64,000 bases of DNA from Enterocloster aldenensis. Lineage in GTDB: Bacteria > Bacillota > Clostridia > Lachnospirales > Lachnospiraceae. Positions within the stretch are counted from its first letter, which is position 1, and every line of letters starts with the position of its first letter. This document shows positions 15,697 to 24,251 of the stretch, piece after piece. The position numbers and the translations under genes were made by a program. The stretch is from positions 79,048 to 143,047 of the forward strand of contig NZ_QVEX01000014.1 in NCBI RefSeq assembly GCF_003434055.1. The letters run 5' to 3'. The notes under the pieces are model-generated. The model was not told the origin of the DNA. It ran no database searches and saw only the letters and a list, made by a program, of their open reading frames with translations.

Positions 15697-16997
15697 AATA
15701 ACCCCAACAGCCGCGGCAGGCCCAGTGAAAGCGCGGGAATGAATGTCAGCAGCAGAAGCATGATTACCATGGACAGGTAAAAGGGCATGAATCCCTTTAC
15801 CACTTTTTCCACCGGCGTTTTGGCAATGGAGCAGCCGATGAACAGCGATGTGCCTACCGGCGGCGTACACAGCCCGATTCCATATGCAAGCACCAGCACA
15901 ACCCCGAAATGATACGGATTAAATCCTAAAACCCCGGTTGCAATGGGATACAGGATCGGCGTGGTAAGAAGAATCAGGATTCCCATGTCCATGAAACAGC
16001 CCAGTATCAGCATCATGACCAGTAAAAGCAGGGTCAGCAGTATCTTATCAGAGGTCAGGGAAAGCAGCCAGGTGGTAAGGTTCTGCGGAACCTTCAGATA
16101 AGACATCACATAACTGAATGCGCCTGAGGCGGATATGATTGCCATTGCCATGGTCATGGTGGGAAGGCACTTCTTAAGCCCCTCAACGTACTTTTTCACG
16201 GTCATGTTCCTGTATGCAACCACGGTGATGACCAGGGCATAGACTGCGGCCACTGCCGCTGCCTCGGTGGCCGAACAGACGCCAAAGGAAGTTCCTGCGA
16301 TTACGATTACGATTGCGCCAAGACCCAGGACCGCCTCCGTGACGATTTTTACATTCTCTTTCAGGGAATGCTTCTCGCCCAGGGGATACTTCTTCTGCAT
16401 GGCGATGGCGTAGGCCGGAATCATCAATCCCAGTGTCAGAAGGATTCCCGGAACATAACCGCAGATTAGCAGGGTGCTGATGGAAATGCCGCTGGCTGAT
16501 GCAAGGGCATAGAACAGCATGTTCTGGCTGGGAGGGATGATGACGCCCTCAACAGAGGATGTAACGGTAACAGCAACGCTGTAATCCACATCATACCCCT
16601 CATCTATCATGGCCGGGATCAGCATGGCCCCGATGGAGGATACGTCTGCCGCCGATGAGCCGGATATGCCGCCAAACAGCATGCTTACCAGTATGTTAAC
16701 GATTGCCGTGCCTCCCCTGACCCTTCCCACAATGATGTTGCAGAAAGCCATCAGCTTTTTTGTTATCTCGCCGTCGGTCATTACCTGGGCCATCATGATA
16801 AAAAAGGGGACGGCGATAAAGGTAAAACTGATCAGGCTCACGGACATTTTCTGGAACAGGTTAAAATATGGGATTCCCAGATAGGTTGCCGTTATCATGG
16901 CTGAAATAGCCAGGGAAAAGGCAATGGGAATACGGATAATCATAAGTATGGCCAGTGCCGCGAATAACATGACCGTTCCGATTGCAACTTCACTCAT
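15693..16997 (-). CDS. TRAP-1 large permease (DctM)
   Basis: 434 residues, twelve or so membrane segments, ion-coupled translocation subunit of a TRAP importer. Typical DctM segments are visible: FGGISGSSAADVSSIGAMLIP, TVTSSVEGVIIPPSQNM and LILGCFMDMGILILLTTP, and the C-terminal VGTSLFIGCSIAKTPVEKV. It starts within the end of dctQ (4-nt ATGA overlap) and its stop overlaps the esterase start. The substrate depends on the DctP partners at 17565 and 13836. Confidence 0.93.
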   Translation of the reverse strand: MSEVAIGTVMLFAALAILMIIRIPIAFSLAISAMITATYLGIPYFNLFQKMSVSLISFTFIAVPFFIMMAQVMTDGEITKKLMAFCNIIVGRVRGGTAIVNILVSMLFGGISGSSAADVSSIGAMLIPAMIDEGYDVDYSVAVTVTSSVEGVIIPPSQNMLFYALASASGISISTLLICGYVPGILLTLGLMIPAYAIAMQKKYPLGEKHSLKENVKIVTEAVLGLGAIVIVIAGTSFGVCSATEAAAVAAVYALVITVVAYRNMTVKKYVEGLKKCLPTMTMAMAIISASGAFSYVMSYLKVPQNLTTWLLSLTSDKILLTLLLLVMMLILGCFMDMGILILLTTPILYPIATGVLGFNPYHFGVVLVLAYGIGLCTPPVGTSLFIGCSIAKTPVEKVVKGFMPFYLSMVIMLLLLTFIPALSLGLPRLLGLL

Positions 16998-17488
16998 CCT
17001 GCCGTTTCCTCCTTCTTATATGGAATCAGGGTTTCTATCAGGTTCACGATGCTGTAGACAGTCATGAGGACGCCGCTAAACACCATGGGGAAATACTGGA
17101 GTCCCTGGGACCAGTGTGTTGCAGGAAGGCGTTTCTGCAGGTTAATCTTAAATATCTTCCATCCGTAATAGGTCATGAACATACAGAATACCATCAGCAG
17201 CACATGCCTGAAAACAGTCAATGCCTTCCTGGCCAAAGGCGGAAGCTTGTTAAAGACGCCTTCTATGGCAATATGGTCATCCCTGTAAATGCCAATGGAA
17301 ATACACATGAACCCAAACCATATCAGACAGGTCAGAATCACTTCCTCCGACCATACAATGGGGCTGTTGAACGCATAACGCATGACAACCGCCACAAAAC
17401 AGATGGACAGCATCACAACCAACAGCGCGCAGCAGACATACTGTTCCACTGCCACGACATAGCCAAGGCCCTTCTTTATCTTACCCAT
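16994..17488 (-). CDS. TRAP-1 small permease (DctQ)
   Basis: 164 residues, four membrane segments, the DctQ subunit that joins DctM. The motif WSEEVILTCLIWFGFMCISIG is characteristic of the family. It follows the DctP gene after 76 nt that contain a hairpin, and overlaps dctM by 4 nt. Confidence 0.92.
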   Translation of the reverse strand: MGKIKKGLGYVVAVEQYVCCALLVVMLSICFVAVVMRYAFNSPIVWSEEVILTCLIWFGFMCISIGIYRDDHIAIEGVFNKLPPLARKALTVFRHVLLMVFCMFMTYYGWKIFKINLQKRLPATHWSQGLQYFPMVFSGVLMTVYSIVNLIETLIPYKKEETAG

Positions 17489-17522
17489 AGGGTCGTTTCC
17501 TCCTCAATGATTGATAAAATAC

Positions 17523-17544
17523 GGGGCAGACATAATGCTGCCCC
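17523..17544 (-). terminator. intercistronic hairpin between dctP and dctQ of TRAP-1
   Basis: GGGGCAG / CTGCCCC (7 bp, 8-nt loop), followed leftward by GTATTTTATC. It probably stops part of transcription or protects the dctP message, so that binding protein is made in excess over the membrane subunits. Confidence 0.65.
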
Positions 17545-17564
17545 ATGTTATGGTTTTCCTGTTA

Positions 17565-18662
17565 TTACTGTGCCGCACGGACCATATCCACAACCTCTTT
17601 GTACTGCGGATACTCGTCATATACAGAGGCCACTGCATCCTGGAACTCTTTTACATCAACCTCAATGATCTCACATCCGGCTTCTTCACACTTGGCCCTG
17701 GATTCCTCCTGGAAATCCTGCATGGCCTGACGCTGCCACTTGGCTGCTTCCTTCGAAGCCTTGATAACGCCTTCCTTCTGCGGATCTGACATCTTATCCC
17801 ATGCAGCCTGGCTGCAGATCAGCAGCGCCGGAGGAGCCATATGTCCGTCCAGGCTGTAATACTTTGCCACTTCGTAATGTCCGGAGGTAAAATAGCTTAC
17901 AAAGTCATTTTCAGCCCCGTCCACAATACCGGTCTGAAGTCCCTGGAATACCTCGCCGTATTCCATAGGGGTTGCCTCTGCGCCCAGGGCCTGAACCATG
18001 GAAATCGCCACTTCCGTGGGCTGCACGCGGAACTTCATGCCCTTTAAATCCGCCACGGACCGTATGGGCTTGTTAACCGTATAAAAGCATCTGGAACCAG
18101 CCTCATAATAGTCAAGTCCCACCATGTTATAATCGCTTAAGGCTGACAATACTGCCTGGCCGGCTTCACCGTCCAGGGCCTTGTATTTCTGTTCCGTGCT
18201 GGAGAACAGATAAGGCATTGCAAATACGCCGAATATATCAATGACAGGAGCCATTGTATTTGTATTCACACGTGAGAAATCCAGCGTCCCCATCTGTACC
18301 TGGTCAATGGAGGATGCCTCATCACACAATGCGGCGTTGGGATACACGTCAATATTAACGGTTCCGCCTGTATATTCCTTGGCAAGCTCGGCAAACATCT
18401 TCATGCCTTCCGTAACCGGGTTGCCGTCAGGCTGGTTCTCCGCCAGTTTAAAATGCAGTTCCTCCCCCATGTCCGCCTGTCCGGCTGCCTCTGAACCTTC
18501 CTCTTTTTCACCGGCAGCATCTTCTTTTTCAGCGGATGTTTCAGGTGCGGCGGCCTGGGCCGTGGTGGCAGCTGTCTCTGCGGGTTTGGCTGCGCCTCCC
18601 CCACATGCTGTCATGGACATCACCATTGCACATGATAATAGTACGGATATCGCTTTCTTCAT
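17565..18662 (-). CDS. TRAP-1 substrate-binding protein (DctP)
   Basis: 365 residues with lipoprotein signal (SMTACGGG) and an Ala/Glu-rich linker. The DctP fold shows YPNAALCDEASSIDQVQMGT, LKGMKFRVQ and YGEVFQGLQTGIVDGAEND. The Arg in the FRVQ motif is the usual carboxylate ligand in this family, so an acidic substrate (uronate, sialic-acid-like or dicarboxylate) is expected. It follows the LacI gene by 17 nt, in the operon lacI-dctP-dctQ-dctM-esterase. Confidence 0.92.
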   Translation of the reverse strand: MKKAISVLLSCAMVMSMTACGGGAAKPAETAATTAQAAAPETSAEKEDAAGEKEEGSEAAGQADMGEELHFKLAENQPDGNPVTEGMKMFAELAKEYTGGTVNIDVYPNAALCDEASSIDQVQMGTLDFSRVNTNTMAPVIDIFGVFAMPYLFSSTEQKYKALDGEAGQAVLSALSDYNMVGLDYYEAGSRCFYTVNKPIRSVADLKGMKFRVQPTEVAISMVQALGAEATPMEYGEVFQGLQTGIVDGAENDFVSYFTSGHYEVAKYYSLDGHMAPPALLICSQAAWDKMSDPQKEGVIKASKEAAKWQRQAMQDFQEESRAKCEEAGCEIIEVDVKEFQDAVASVYDEYPQYKEVVDMVRAAQ

Positions 18663-18679
18663 CTACCTTTTCCTCCTCA

Positions 18680-19768
18680 TTAGATAAATTCTTCATAAAA
18701 TTTAATATTGTTCTGTAAAATTATGGATATGGGTACGCTGATTGCTTCTCCTTTGGGAGGTATCCCTTTAATCAGATATTCAAATAAGGTCTTATATCCC
18801 TGATACCCCTTCTGATACGGCCCTTTATAGACAATTGCTTTGAGGATACCATCACTCAGCATCTGGGCGCTTTCCGGGAACAGGTCGCTTCCCACCAGGA
18901 AAAGTTCATTAATCCTTCCTGAATCCATTGCCGCCTCACACAGGGGAATGGTGTTCCTGGCCCTTACGGAGTACGCGCCGATAATGCTTTTATCCTCCCT
19001 GAGGCATGCCAGCATCTGCTGCCTGTTGGCCTCTGCCCGGTATAAGTCCTGGATGCATCTTACCGTGATGTCCGCATTATTCTTCCTGAAATATTCCTCA
19101 AAACCAGCTGCGTTCATCTTATGAGACAAGGAACCTTCGTCACCTGCCGCAACAAGGATGGTGCCTTTCTGTCCTTTCAGGACCATGTTCATAAGCTCCG
19201 CTGCCAGCTGTCCGGTAAAGGTGTCATTGGGCGCCACGCAGCAGAGCCGTCCGCAGTCTTTAAAGTCATTGTCAATAAGGACCACGGCCACTCCCTTTGC
19301 CGTGAACTGGCTTAACAGGCATTCCATCCTGGAACTATTGATATTGGGCGCGGTCAGAAGCCCGTCCAGCTGGCCGCCCCATTCCTCATACAGGTTCTTT
19401 AAGATCTCCACCTGTTCCCTATCACCGGAGTCCCCGTCAACACTGAATGTGTAGTTCATCACATTCATGTTATATCCTTCTTCTTCTGCCTCGTATACCT
19501 TACAGCCCTTCCATATGTAACGGAAGTAATACTTTCCGCCTTCCTCCGGCTCCGGGAGCACCACTGCCAGATTCACCTGACGCCGCTTCAGCGCTGAGGC
19601 CACATAGTTGGCAGTATATCCCATCTCATTGGCAACATTCAGGATTTCCTGCTTCACTGCCTTGCTGACCCCTTCTTTGTTGTTCAGGGCCCGATGGACG
19701 GATACCAGGGAATACCCGCTGGCCTGGGCTATGTCCTTTAAGGTTATCTTTTTTACTTCCATCGGCAT
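18680..19768 (-). CDS. LacI-family regulator of the TRAP-1 operon
   Basis: About 362 residues. The LacI helix-turn-helix is KITLKDIAQASGYSLVSVHRAL at the N-terminus, followed by a periplasmic-binding-protein-like effector domain. A long upstream frame exists, but AAGGGAT places the start at the ATG at 19768 (19762 is an alternative). First gene of the TRAP-1 operon. A strong promoter at 19865-19894 is overlapped downstream by a LacI-type palindrome at 19843-19856, which argues for autoregulation. The divergent nagA operon is probably also under its control. Confidence 0.9.
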   Translation of the reverse strand: MPMEVKKITLKDIAQASGYSLVSVHRALNNKEGVSKAVKQEILNVANEMGYTANYVASALKRRQVNLAVVLPEPEEGGKYYFRYIWKGCKVYEAEEEGYNMNVMNYTFSVDGDSGDREQVEILKNLYEEWGGQLDGLLTAPNINSSRMECLLSQFTAKGVAVVLIDNDFKDCGRLCCVAPNDTFTGQLAAELMNMVLKGQKGTILVAAGDEGSLSHKMNAAGFEEYFRKNNADITVRCIQDLYRAEANRQQMLACLREDKSIIGAYSVRARNTIPLCEAAMDSGRINELFLVGSDLFPESAQMLSDGILKAIVYKGPYQKGYQGYKTLFEYLIKGIPPKGEAISVPISIILQNNIKFYEEFI

Positions 19769-19842
19769 GATTCCACATCCCTTCCCACTCTCTCCCCAGC
19801 AATTGGTCACATGTTGTGAAATTAACTAAGTTAAATTGTTTT

Positions 19843-19856
19843 CGAAAACGTTTCCG
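19843..19856. promoter_or_regulatory. LacI-type operator at the TRAP-1 promoter
   Basis: CGAAAACGTTTCCG is a near-perfect palindrome (6 of 7 paired positions) with the central CG usual for LacI/PurR operators. It lies 9-22 nt downstream of the leftward -10 box, over the expected start site. Confidence 0.7.
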
Positions 19857-19864
19857 TTATCCAT

Positions 19865-19894
19865 ATTATAGTCCAACGCAATAAGTGATGTCAA
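19865..19894 (-). promoter_or_regulatory. consensus promoter of the lacI-TRAP-1 operon
   Basis: Read leftward: TTGACA (19889-19894), 18-bp spacer, TATAAT (19865-19870). Both hexamers match the sigma-A consensus exactly, so strong expression is expected unless it is repressed through the adjacent operator. Confidence 0.88.
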
Positions 19895-19964
19895 TACGAA
19901 AAAAATTTTCGCTATTTTTATCCGGCATATATTCGATTTTATTGTATATTTTACCCAAAACCTA

Positions 19965-19993
19965 TTGACTTTTAATTGCTTTTCTTCTATTCT
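19965..19993 (+). promoter_or_regulatory. promoter of the nagA operon
   Basis: TTGACT (19965-19970), 17-bp spacer, TATTCT (19988-19993), 33 nt before the nagA start. The AAAGGAG ribosome site follows. Confidence 0.72.
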
Positions 19994-20025
19994 GGAATCA
20001 ATTCGACTAAAGGAGCGAAACACAT

Positions 20026-21210
20026 ATGGAGCATTTTATATTTACAAACGCCCGGATTGTACTTCCTGATACCATACTTGATGACCACTATCTATCTGTG
20101 AAAAACGGAGTAATTGAATCCATCGGCAAGGGAACGCCTGACCGGGAGCAGCTTAACTCCTGCACCACGGTGGACTGCGGCGGCCAGTATCTGTCGCCGG
20201 GATTTATCGATATCCACTGTCATGGCGGAGGCGGGGCCGACTTTATGGACGGGCACATGGAAGATATCCTCACCGCTGCCAGGGCACATCTTATCCACGG
20301 GACCACCGGAATCTGTCCCACCACACTGACCTGTTCCGATGAGGAGCTGTTTACATTTTTTGAATCCTTCAGGCAGGCCAGGGAAGTAACAGAGCAGATG
20401 CCCCACCTTTTAGGCATCCATCTGGAAGGACCTTACTTTTCCCCGGCCCAGGCCGGCGCCCAGCCCCCAAAGTATCTGGTGCATCCCAGGCCGGAGCATT
20501 ATCATGAAATCCTCAGGCGGGGCCAGGGCAATATCGTAAGGTGGTCTGCTGCACCCGAACTTCCAGGCGCGCTGGAACTTGGGGATGAGCTTGCGGGAAA
20601 GGGGATTAAGGTTTCCATGGGGCACAGCGATGCCGGATTTGAGGATATTGTAAACGCGATGGAACACGGCTATAGCCAGATCACGCATTTTTACTCCGCC
20701 ATGTCCACCATCACCAGGAAACGGGGACGGCGCGTACTGGGGCTGATTGAATGCGGTTACCTGTTTGACCGTCTGAAGGTTGAGATCATCGCCGATGGAA
20801 TCCATCTTCCCCCTGAGTTATTAAAGTTAATCCTTAAATGCAAGAACCATGATGATATCTGCCTTGTGACAGACAGCATGCGGGGAGCAGGCATGCCGGA
20901 CGGCCCCTCCCTGCTGGGTTCTAAGAAGAACGGCGTGCCCGTCATCATTGAGGACGGGATTGCCAATATGCCTGACTTCTCAAGCTTTGCAGGCAGCGTG
21001 GCCACCACGGACCGGCTGGTCCGCGTGATGGTGCAGAAGGCTGGCCTTCCTGTCTGGGAGGCGGTTAAGATGGCTTCCCTGAACCCGGCCTCCTTCCTGG
21101 GAATCCAGGAAACATACGGAAGCATCCAACCGGGGAAATCAGCGGACCTGCTTATTTTTGATGACGATATCCGTATATCTTCTGTTTACGTATCCGGTAT
21201 CAGACAATAA
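20026..21210 (+). CDS. nagA: N-acetylglucosamine-6-phosphate deacetylase
   Basis: Amidohydrolase that removes acetate from GlcNAc-6-phosphate to give glucosamine-6-phosphate. The 394-residue protein has SPGFIDIHCHGGGGADFMDG (metal histidines), HLEGPYFSPAQAG (metal Glu), MGHSDAG and LVTDSM (catalytic Asp). The usual THLFNAM segment reads THFYSAM, so a related N-acetyl sugar phosphate is possible. First gene of nagA-nagB-nagB2, with AAAGGAG before the ATG. It is divergent from the LacI/TRAP-1 operon, suggesting import and deacetylation of one amino-sugar-like compound. Confidence 0.9.
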   Translation: MEHFIFTNARIVLPDTILDDHYLSVKNGVIESIGKGTPDREQLNSCTTVDCGGQYLSPGFIDIHCHGGGGADFMDGHMEDILTAARAHLIHGTTGICPTTLTCSDEELFTFFESFRQAREVTEQMPHLLGIHLEGPYFSPAQAGAQPPKYLVHPRPEHYHEILRRGQGNIVRWSAAPELPGALELGDELAGKGIKVSMGHSDAGFEDIVNAMEHGYSQITHFYSAMSTITRKRGRRVLGLIECGYLFDRLKVEIIADGIHLPPELLKLILKCKNHDDICLVTDSMRGAGMPDGPSLLGSKKNGVPVIIEDGIANMPDFSSFAGSVATTDRLVRVMVQKAGLPVWEAVKMASLNPASFLGIQETYGSIQPGKSADLLIFDDDIRISSVYVSGIRQ

Positions 21211-21245
21211 AAACACATAATATTTTTATAAAGGAGAAATTAATT

Positions 21246-21986
21246 ATGAGCATAATGATCCACGTATCTTCTACCCCCAGCCAGCTGGGGGCACAGGCAG
21301 CCAATGCAATTGCCGTTCTTTTAAATGAGGCCGTCAGCCGCCAGGGACATGCCCGTCTGGTGCTGTCCACCGGAGCCTCCCAGTTTGAGACCCTGGACGC
21401 CCTCATCGGCCTTGACGTTCCCTGGAGCCAGGTAGAGATGTTCCATCTGGACGAGTACGTGTCCCTTCCCGAAAGCCATCCTGCCAGCTTCCGCAAATAC
21501 TTAAAAGAGCGCTTTGTCAGCAAGGTTCCCCTGAAAGCAGCTTATTTTGTTGACGGCGAGGGAGATGTGGCAGGAAATATTGCCGCCCTGTCCCGTGAAC
21601 TTAAAAAGGAGCCGGTGGATGTGGGCGTCATTGGAATCGGCGAAAACGGCCACATTGCATTTAATGACCCGCCTGCTGATTTTGATACGGAAGAAGCCTA
21701 TAAAATCGTTGATTTGGATGAGAGATGCAAGAAACAGCAGGTGGGCGAGGGATGGTTTGCAGATGTTGACTCAGTCCCCAAGCAGGCCATAACCATGTGC
21801 GTGAAACAAATCCTGTCATGCCGCCATATCATCTCGGCCGTCCCCCACAATGTGAAGGCCGAAGCCATCCTGCACACGGTCACAAAACCGGTGACCCCTG
21901 ATGTGCCTGCAACCATCTTAAAGATGCATCCGGACTGGAGACTGTTCCTGGACAGCCAGTCAGCCGCGCGCCTGCTTTCCCTGTGA
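21246..21986 (+). CDS. nagB: glucosamine-6-phosphate deaminase family protein (first copy)
   Basis: 246 residues of the NagB/6-phosphogluconolactonase fold, converting glucosamine-6-phosphate to fructose-6-phosphate and ammonia. Motifs: MFHLDEYVSL with the catalytic Asp, and GIGENGHIAFNDPPADF with the active-site His. The C-terminus is short compared with regulated enzymes. It lies 35 nt after nagA behind AAGGAGAAATTA. A second divergent copy follows at once, so the two may act on different amino sugars or form a heteromer. Confidence 0.85.
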   Translation: MSIMIHVSSTPSQLGAQAANAIAVLLNEAVSRQGHARLVLSTGASQFETLDALIGLDVPWSQVEMFHLDEYVSLPESHPASFRKYLKERFVSKVPLKAAYFVDGEGDVAGNIAALSRELKKEPVDVGVIGIGENGHIAFNDPPADFDTEEAYKIVDLDERCKKQQVGEGWFADVDSVPKQAITMCVKQILSCRHIISAVPHNVKAEAILHTVTKPVTPDVPATILKMHPDWRLFLDSQSAARLLSL

Positions 21987-22004
21987 TAAGCAGGGCCCGG
22001 GTCC

Positions 22005-22038
22005 CACGAGCCAATAAAAAGCACGAGCCAATAACAAG
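22005..22038 (+). repeat. 17-bp tandem duplication between the two nagB-like genes
   Basis: CACGAGCCAATAAAAAG (22005-22021) is followed directly by CACGAGCCAATAACAAG (22022-22038), with one difference. It fills most of the 60-bp spacer and ends in the ribosome site of the second gene. Confidence 0.85.
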
Positions 22039-22046
22039 GAGGACTT

Positions 22047-22820
22047 ATGGAAACCATAAGATATTTTACAAAAGATGCCTTACAATGCTTTGTCTATGAA
22101 GACCGCGGAAGGATGGGAAAAGCGGCTGCCAGGGATATCATTGCCATGATTCATGTGATGCTCTCCCAGAAACCTGTGATTAACATGATGTTCGGGGCAG
22201 CGCCGTCCCAGAATGAAGTCCTGGCCGGGCTGCGGGAAGCGGATGATGTGGACTGGACGCGGATTAACTGTTTCCACATGGATGAATACATTGGGTTATC
22301 ACCGGATGCGCCCCAGGGGTTCGGAAACTTTTTGCGGGAGCATCTCTTCGGGCACAAGCCATTTGCCCAGGTAAATTATATTTCCCCTGAAACAACGGAG
22401 CCTGAGAAGGAAGCGGCCCGCTATGAAGCCCTGCTAAAAGAGCATCCCATCGATATCTGCGTCCTGGGCGTGGGGGAAAATGGACATGTGGCATTTAACG
22501 ACCCGCCTGTGGCTGATTTTAAGGACACGCGGCTGGTAAAACCAGTAAAGCTGGATCCTGTCTGCCGCCAGCAGCAGGTCAATGACGGCTGCTTTGCATC
22601 CATGGACCAGGTTCCGGAATATGCCATGACGGTCACGGTTCCCGGGCTGATGGCGGCCAGGGCTTTGTTCTGCGTGGTTCCGGCGCCCACCAAGGCCCAG
22701 GCCATAGCCCGCCTTATAAACGGCCAAATATCGGAATCCTGCCCTGCCAGCATCCTCAGGCTTCAAAAATCAGCCAGGCTGTACCTGGACCCTGACTCTG
22801 CCGGCCAATTGGAATCATGA
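22047..22820 (+). CDS. glucosamine-6-phosphate deaminase family protein (second copy)
   Basis: 257 residues, the same fold as its neighbour but clearly diverged. Motifs: FGAAPSQNEVL, CFHMDEYIGL (catalytic Asp region) and GVGENGHVAFNDPPVADF (active-site His region), all intact. CAAGGAGGA lies 7 nt before the ATG. Two deaminase paralogs in tandem after nagA are unusual; galactosamine- or other amino-sugar-6-phosphate deaminases belong to this fold, so distinct substrates are plausible. Last gene of the operon; a bidirectional terminator follows. Confidence 0.85.
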   Translation: METIRYFTKDALQCFVYEDRGRMGKAAARDIIAMIHVMLSQKPVINMMFGAAPSQNEVLAGLREADDVDWTRINCFHMDEYIGLSPDAPQGFGNFLREHLFGHKPFAQVNYISPETTEPEKEAARYEALLKEHPIDICVLGVGENGHVAFNDPPVADFKDTRLVKPVKLDPVCRQQQVNDGCFASMDQVPEYAMTVTVPGLMAARALFCVVPAPTKAQAIARLINGQISESCPASILRLQKSARLYLDPDSAGQLES

Positions 22821-22882
22821 ACATGTCCCAATCACAGCAAAGCTTCTGTGCATAAGACCGCGCCCATGCCGGGCGCGCAAAA

Positions 22883-22916
22883 AAATCTCCGCCCATACCC
22901 ACATGGACGGAGATTT
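22883..22916. terminator. bidirectional terminator between nag and TRAP-2 operons
   Basis: AAATCTCCGCCCAT (22883-22896) pairs with ATGGACGGAGATTT (22903-22916) around a 6-nt loop, with one mismatch. An A-run on the left and an AT-rich right flank supply T-tracts on either strand. The two operons converge here. Confidence 0.85.
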
Positions 22917-22946
22917 ATGATTTTAATCATATGGAAACACCGCTGT

Positions 22947-24251
22947 TTATTTCGCCATGCCACCCAGTACGGTGGGCAGCCACATGCTGACAGCCGGGAC
23001 AAAGGTAATCAGCAGCAGTGTAATGATCATGCACAGATAGAACGGAAGCGTCGCCTTGACCACACGCTCCATGGGCACCTTGGCAACGGCAGAGCCAATG
23101 AAAAGCACTGCGCCTACAGGAGGTGTCAGAAGGCCGATACCGCAGTTAAGGACAACCATGATACCGAACTGGATTGGATCCAGGCCAATGGAGGTTGCGA
23201 TTGGAAGCAGGATTGGCGTTGCAATCAGGATGATGGGCGCCATATCCATGATGCATCCAAGAACCAGCAGGATCAGGTTCAGCAGCAGGGCCAGAAGGAT
23301 TGGATTATTGGTCATGCCTGTAATGGTGCTGGCTGCCAGGTCCGGCACATGCAGCTGGGTCAGGCAGAATCCGAAGATACTGGATGTTGCAATCAATATC
23401 ATAACAATGGACAAGGTGTCCACGCAGTCCCCAAGCACCCTCCAGACGCCCTTCCAGTCAAGTCCCCTGTAGATGAACACGCTGACAATCAGGCTGTAGA
23501 TAACCGCCACGGCCGCGGACTCAGTGGCAGTGAACACGCCCCCAACCACGCCGAACACAACAATCAGCACAGCTGCCAGGGCCCAGAAGGAAATACCCAG
23601 CTGTTTAATCAGGTTCATGATGTTGAACTTCTCGCCCTTAGGGTAATTGCGCTTAACAGAGATTATATAGGAACCGATCATCAGTGTGACAGCCAGAAGC
23701 GCACCTGGTATATATCCTGCCAGGAAAAGGCTTCCCACGGAAATGCCTCCTGCCGTGGTTGCATAGATAACCATGTTATGGCTGGGAGGAACCAAAAGTC
23801 CCTCACAGGAAGATGTAATGGTTACAGCGGTTGAGAAATCATCATCATATCCCTGGTCCACCATCATCGGTATCAGGATGGAGCCAAGGGAAGCCGTGTC
23901 CGCGGAAGCGGAACCGGAAATACCTCCGAAGAAATAGGAAGCAACGATATTAACCATTGCCATGCCTCCGCGCATCCAGCCAACACACGCATTGGCCAGG
24001 GCAATGAGCTTTTCGGAGATACCGCCTGAACCCATCAGGCATCCCATGGTGATGAAGAAAGGGACTGCCATCAGGCTGAAGGAACTGATGCCTTTTACCA
24101 TCTGCTGGCAGATGGTGGTCAGGTTATGCCCCTGGTACAGAAGGCAGAACACAGAAGAAAGCGCTACCGCATAGGCGATGGGGAAACGCAGGAATACCAT
24201 CAGGAAGAAACTTCCCAGCAAAACCAGGATTGCCATGCTATTTGCATCCAT
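22947..24251 (-). CDS. TRAP-2 large permease (DctM)
   Basis: 434 residues with the DctM segments FGGISGSASADTASLGSILIP, TITSSCEGLLVPPSHNM and LVLGCIMDMAPIILIATP. It is the last gene of the TRAP-2 operon; its ATG shares one base with the dctQ stop codon (TAATG). It resembles the TRAP-1 DctM in the same motifs but the rest differs, so these are separate systems. Expected substrate is a carboxylate, set by the DctP at 24848. Confidence 0.93.
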   Translation of the reverse strand: MDANSMAILVLLGSFFLMVFLRFPIAYAVALSSVFCLLYQGHNLTTICQQMVKGISSFSLMAVPFFITMGCLMGSGGISEKLIALANACVGWMRGGMAMVNIVASYFFGGISGSASADTASLGSILIPMMVDQGYDDDFSTAVTITSSCEGLLVPPSHNMVIYATTAGGISVGSLFLAGYIPGALLAVTLMIGSYIISVKRNYPKGEKFNIMNLIKQLGISFWALAAVLIVVFGVVGGVFTATESAAVAVIYSLIVSVFIYRGLDWKGVWRVLGDCVDTLSIVMILIATSSIFGFCLTQLHVPDLAASTITGMTNNPILLALLLNLILLVLGCIMDMAPIILIATPILLPIATSIGLDPIQFGIMVVLNCGIGLLTPPVGAVLFIGSAVAKVPMERVVKATLPFYLCMIITLLLITFVPAVSMWLPTVLGGMAK

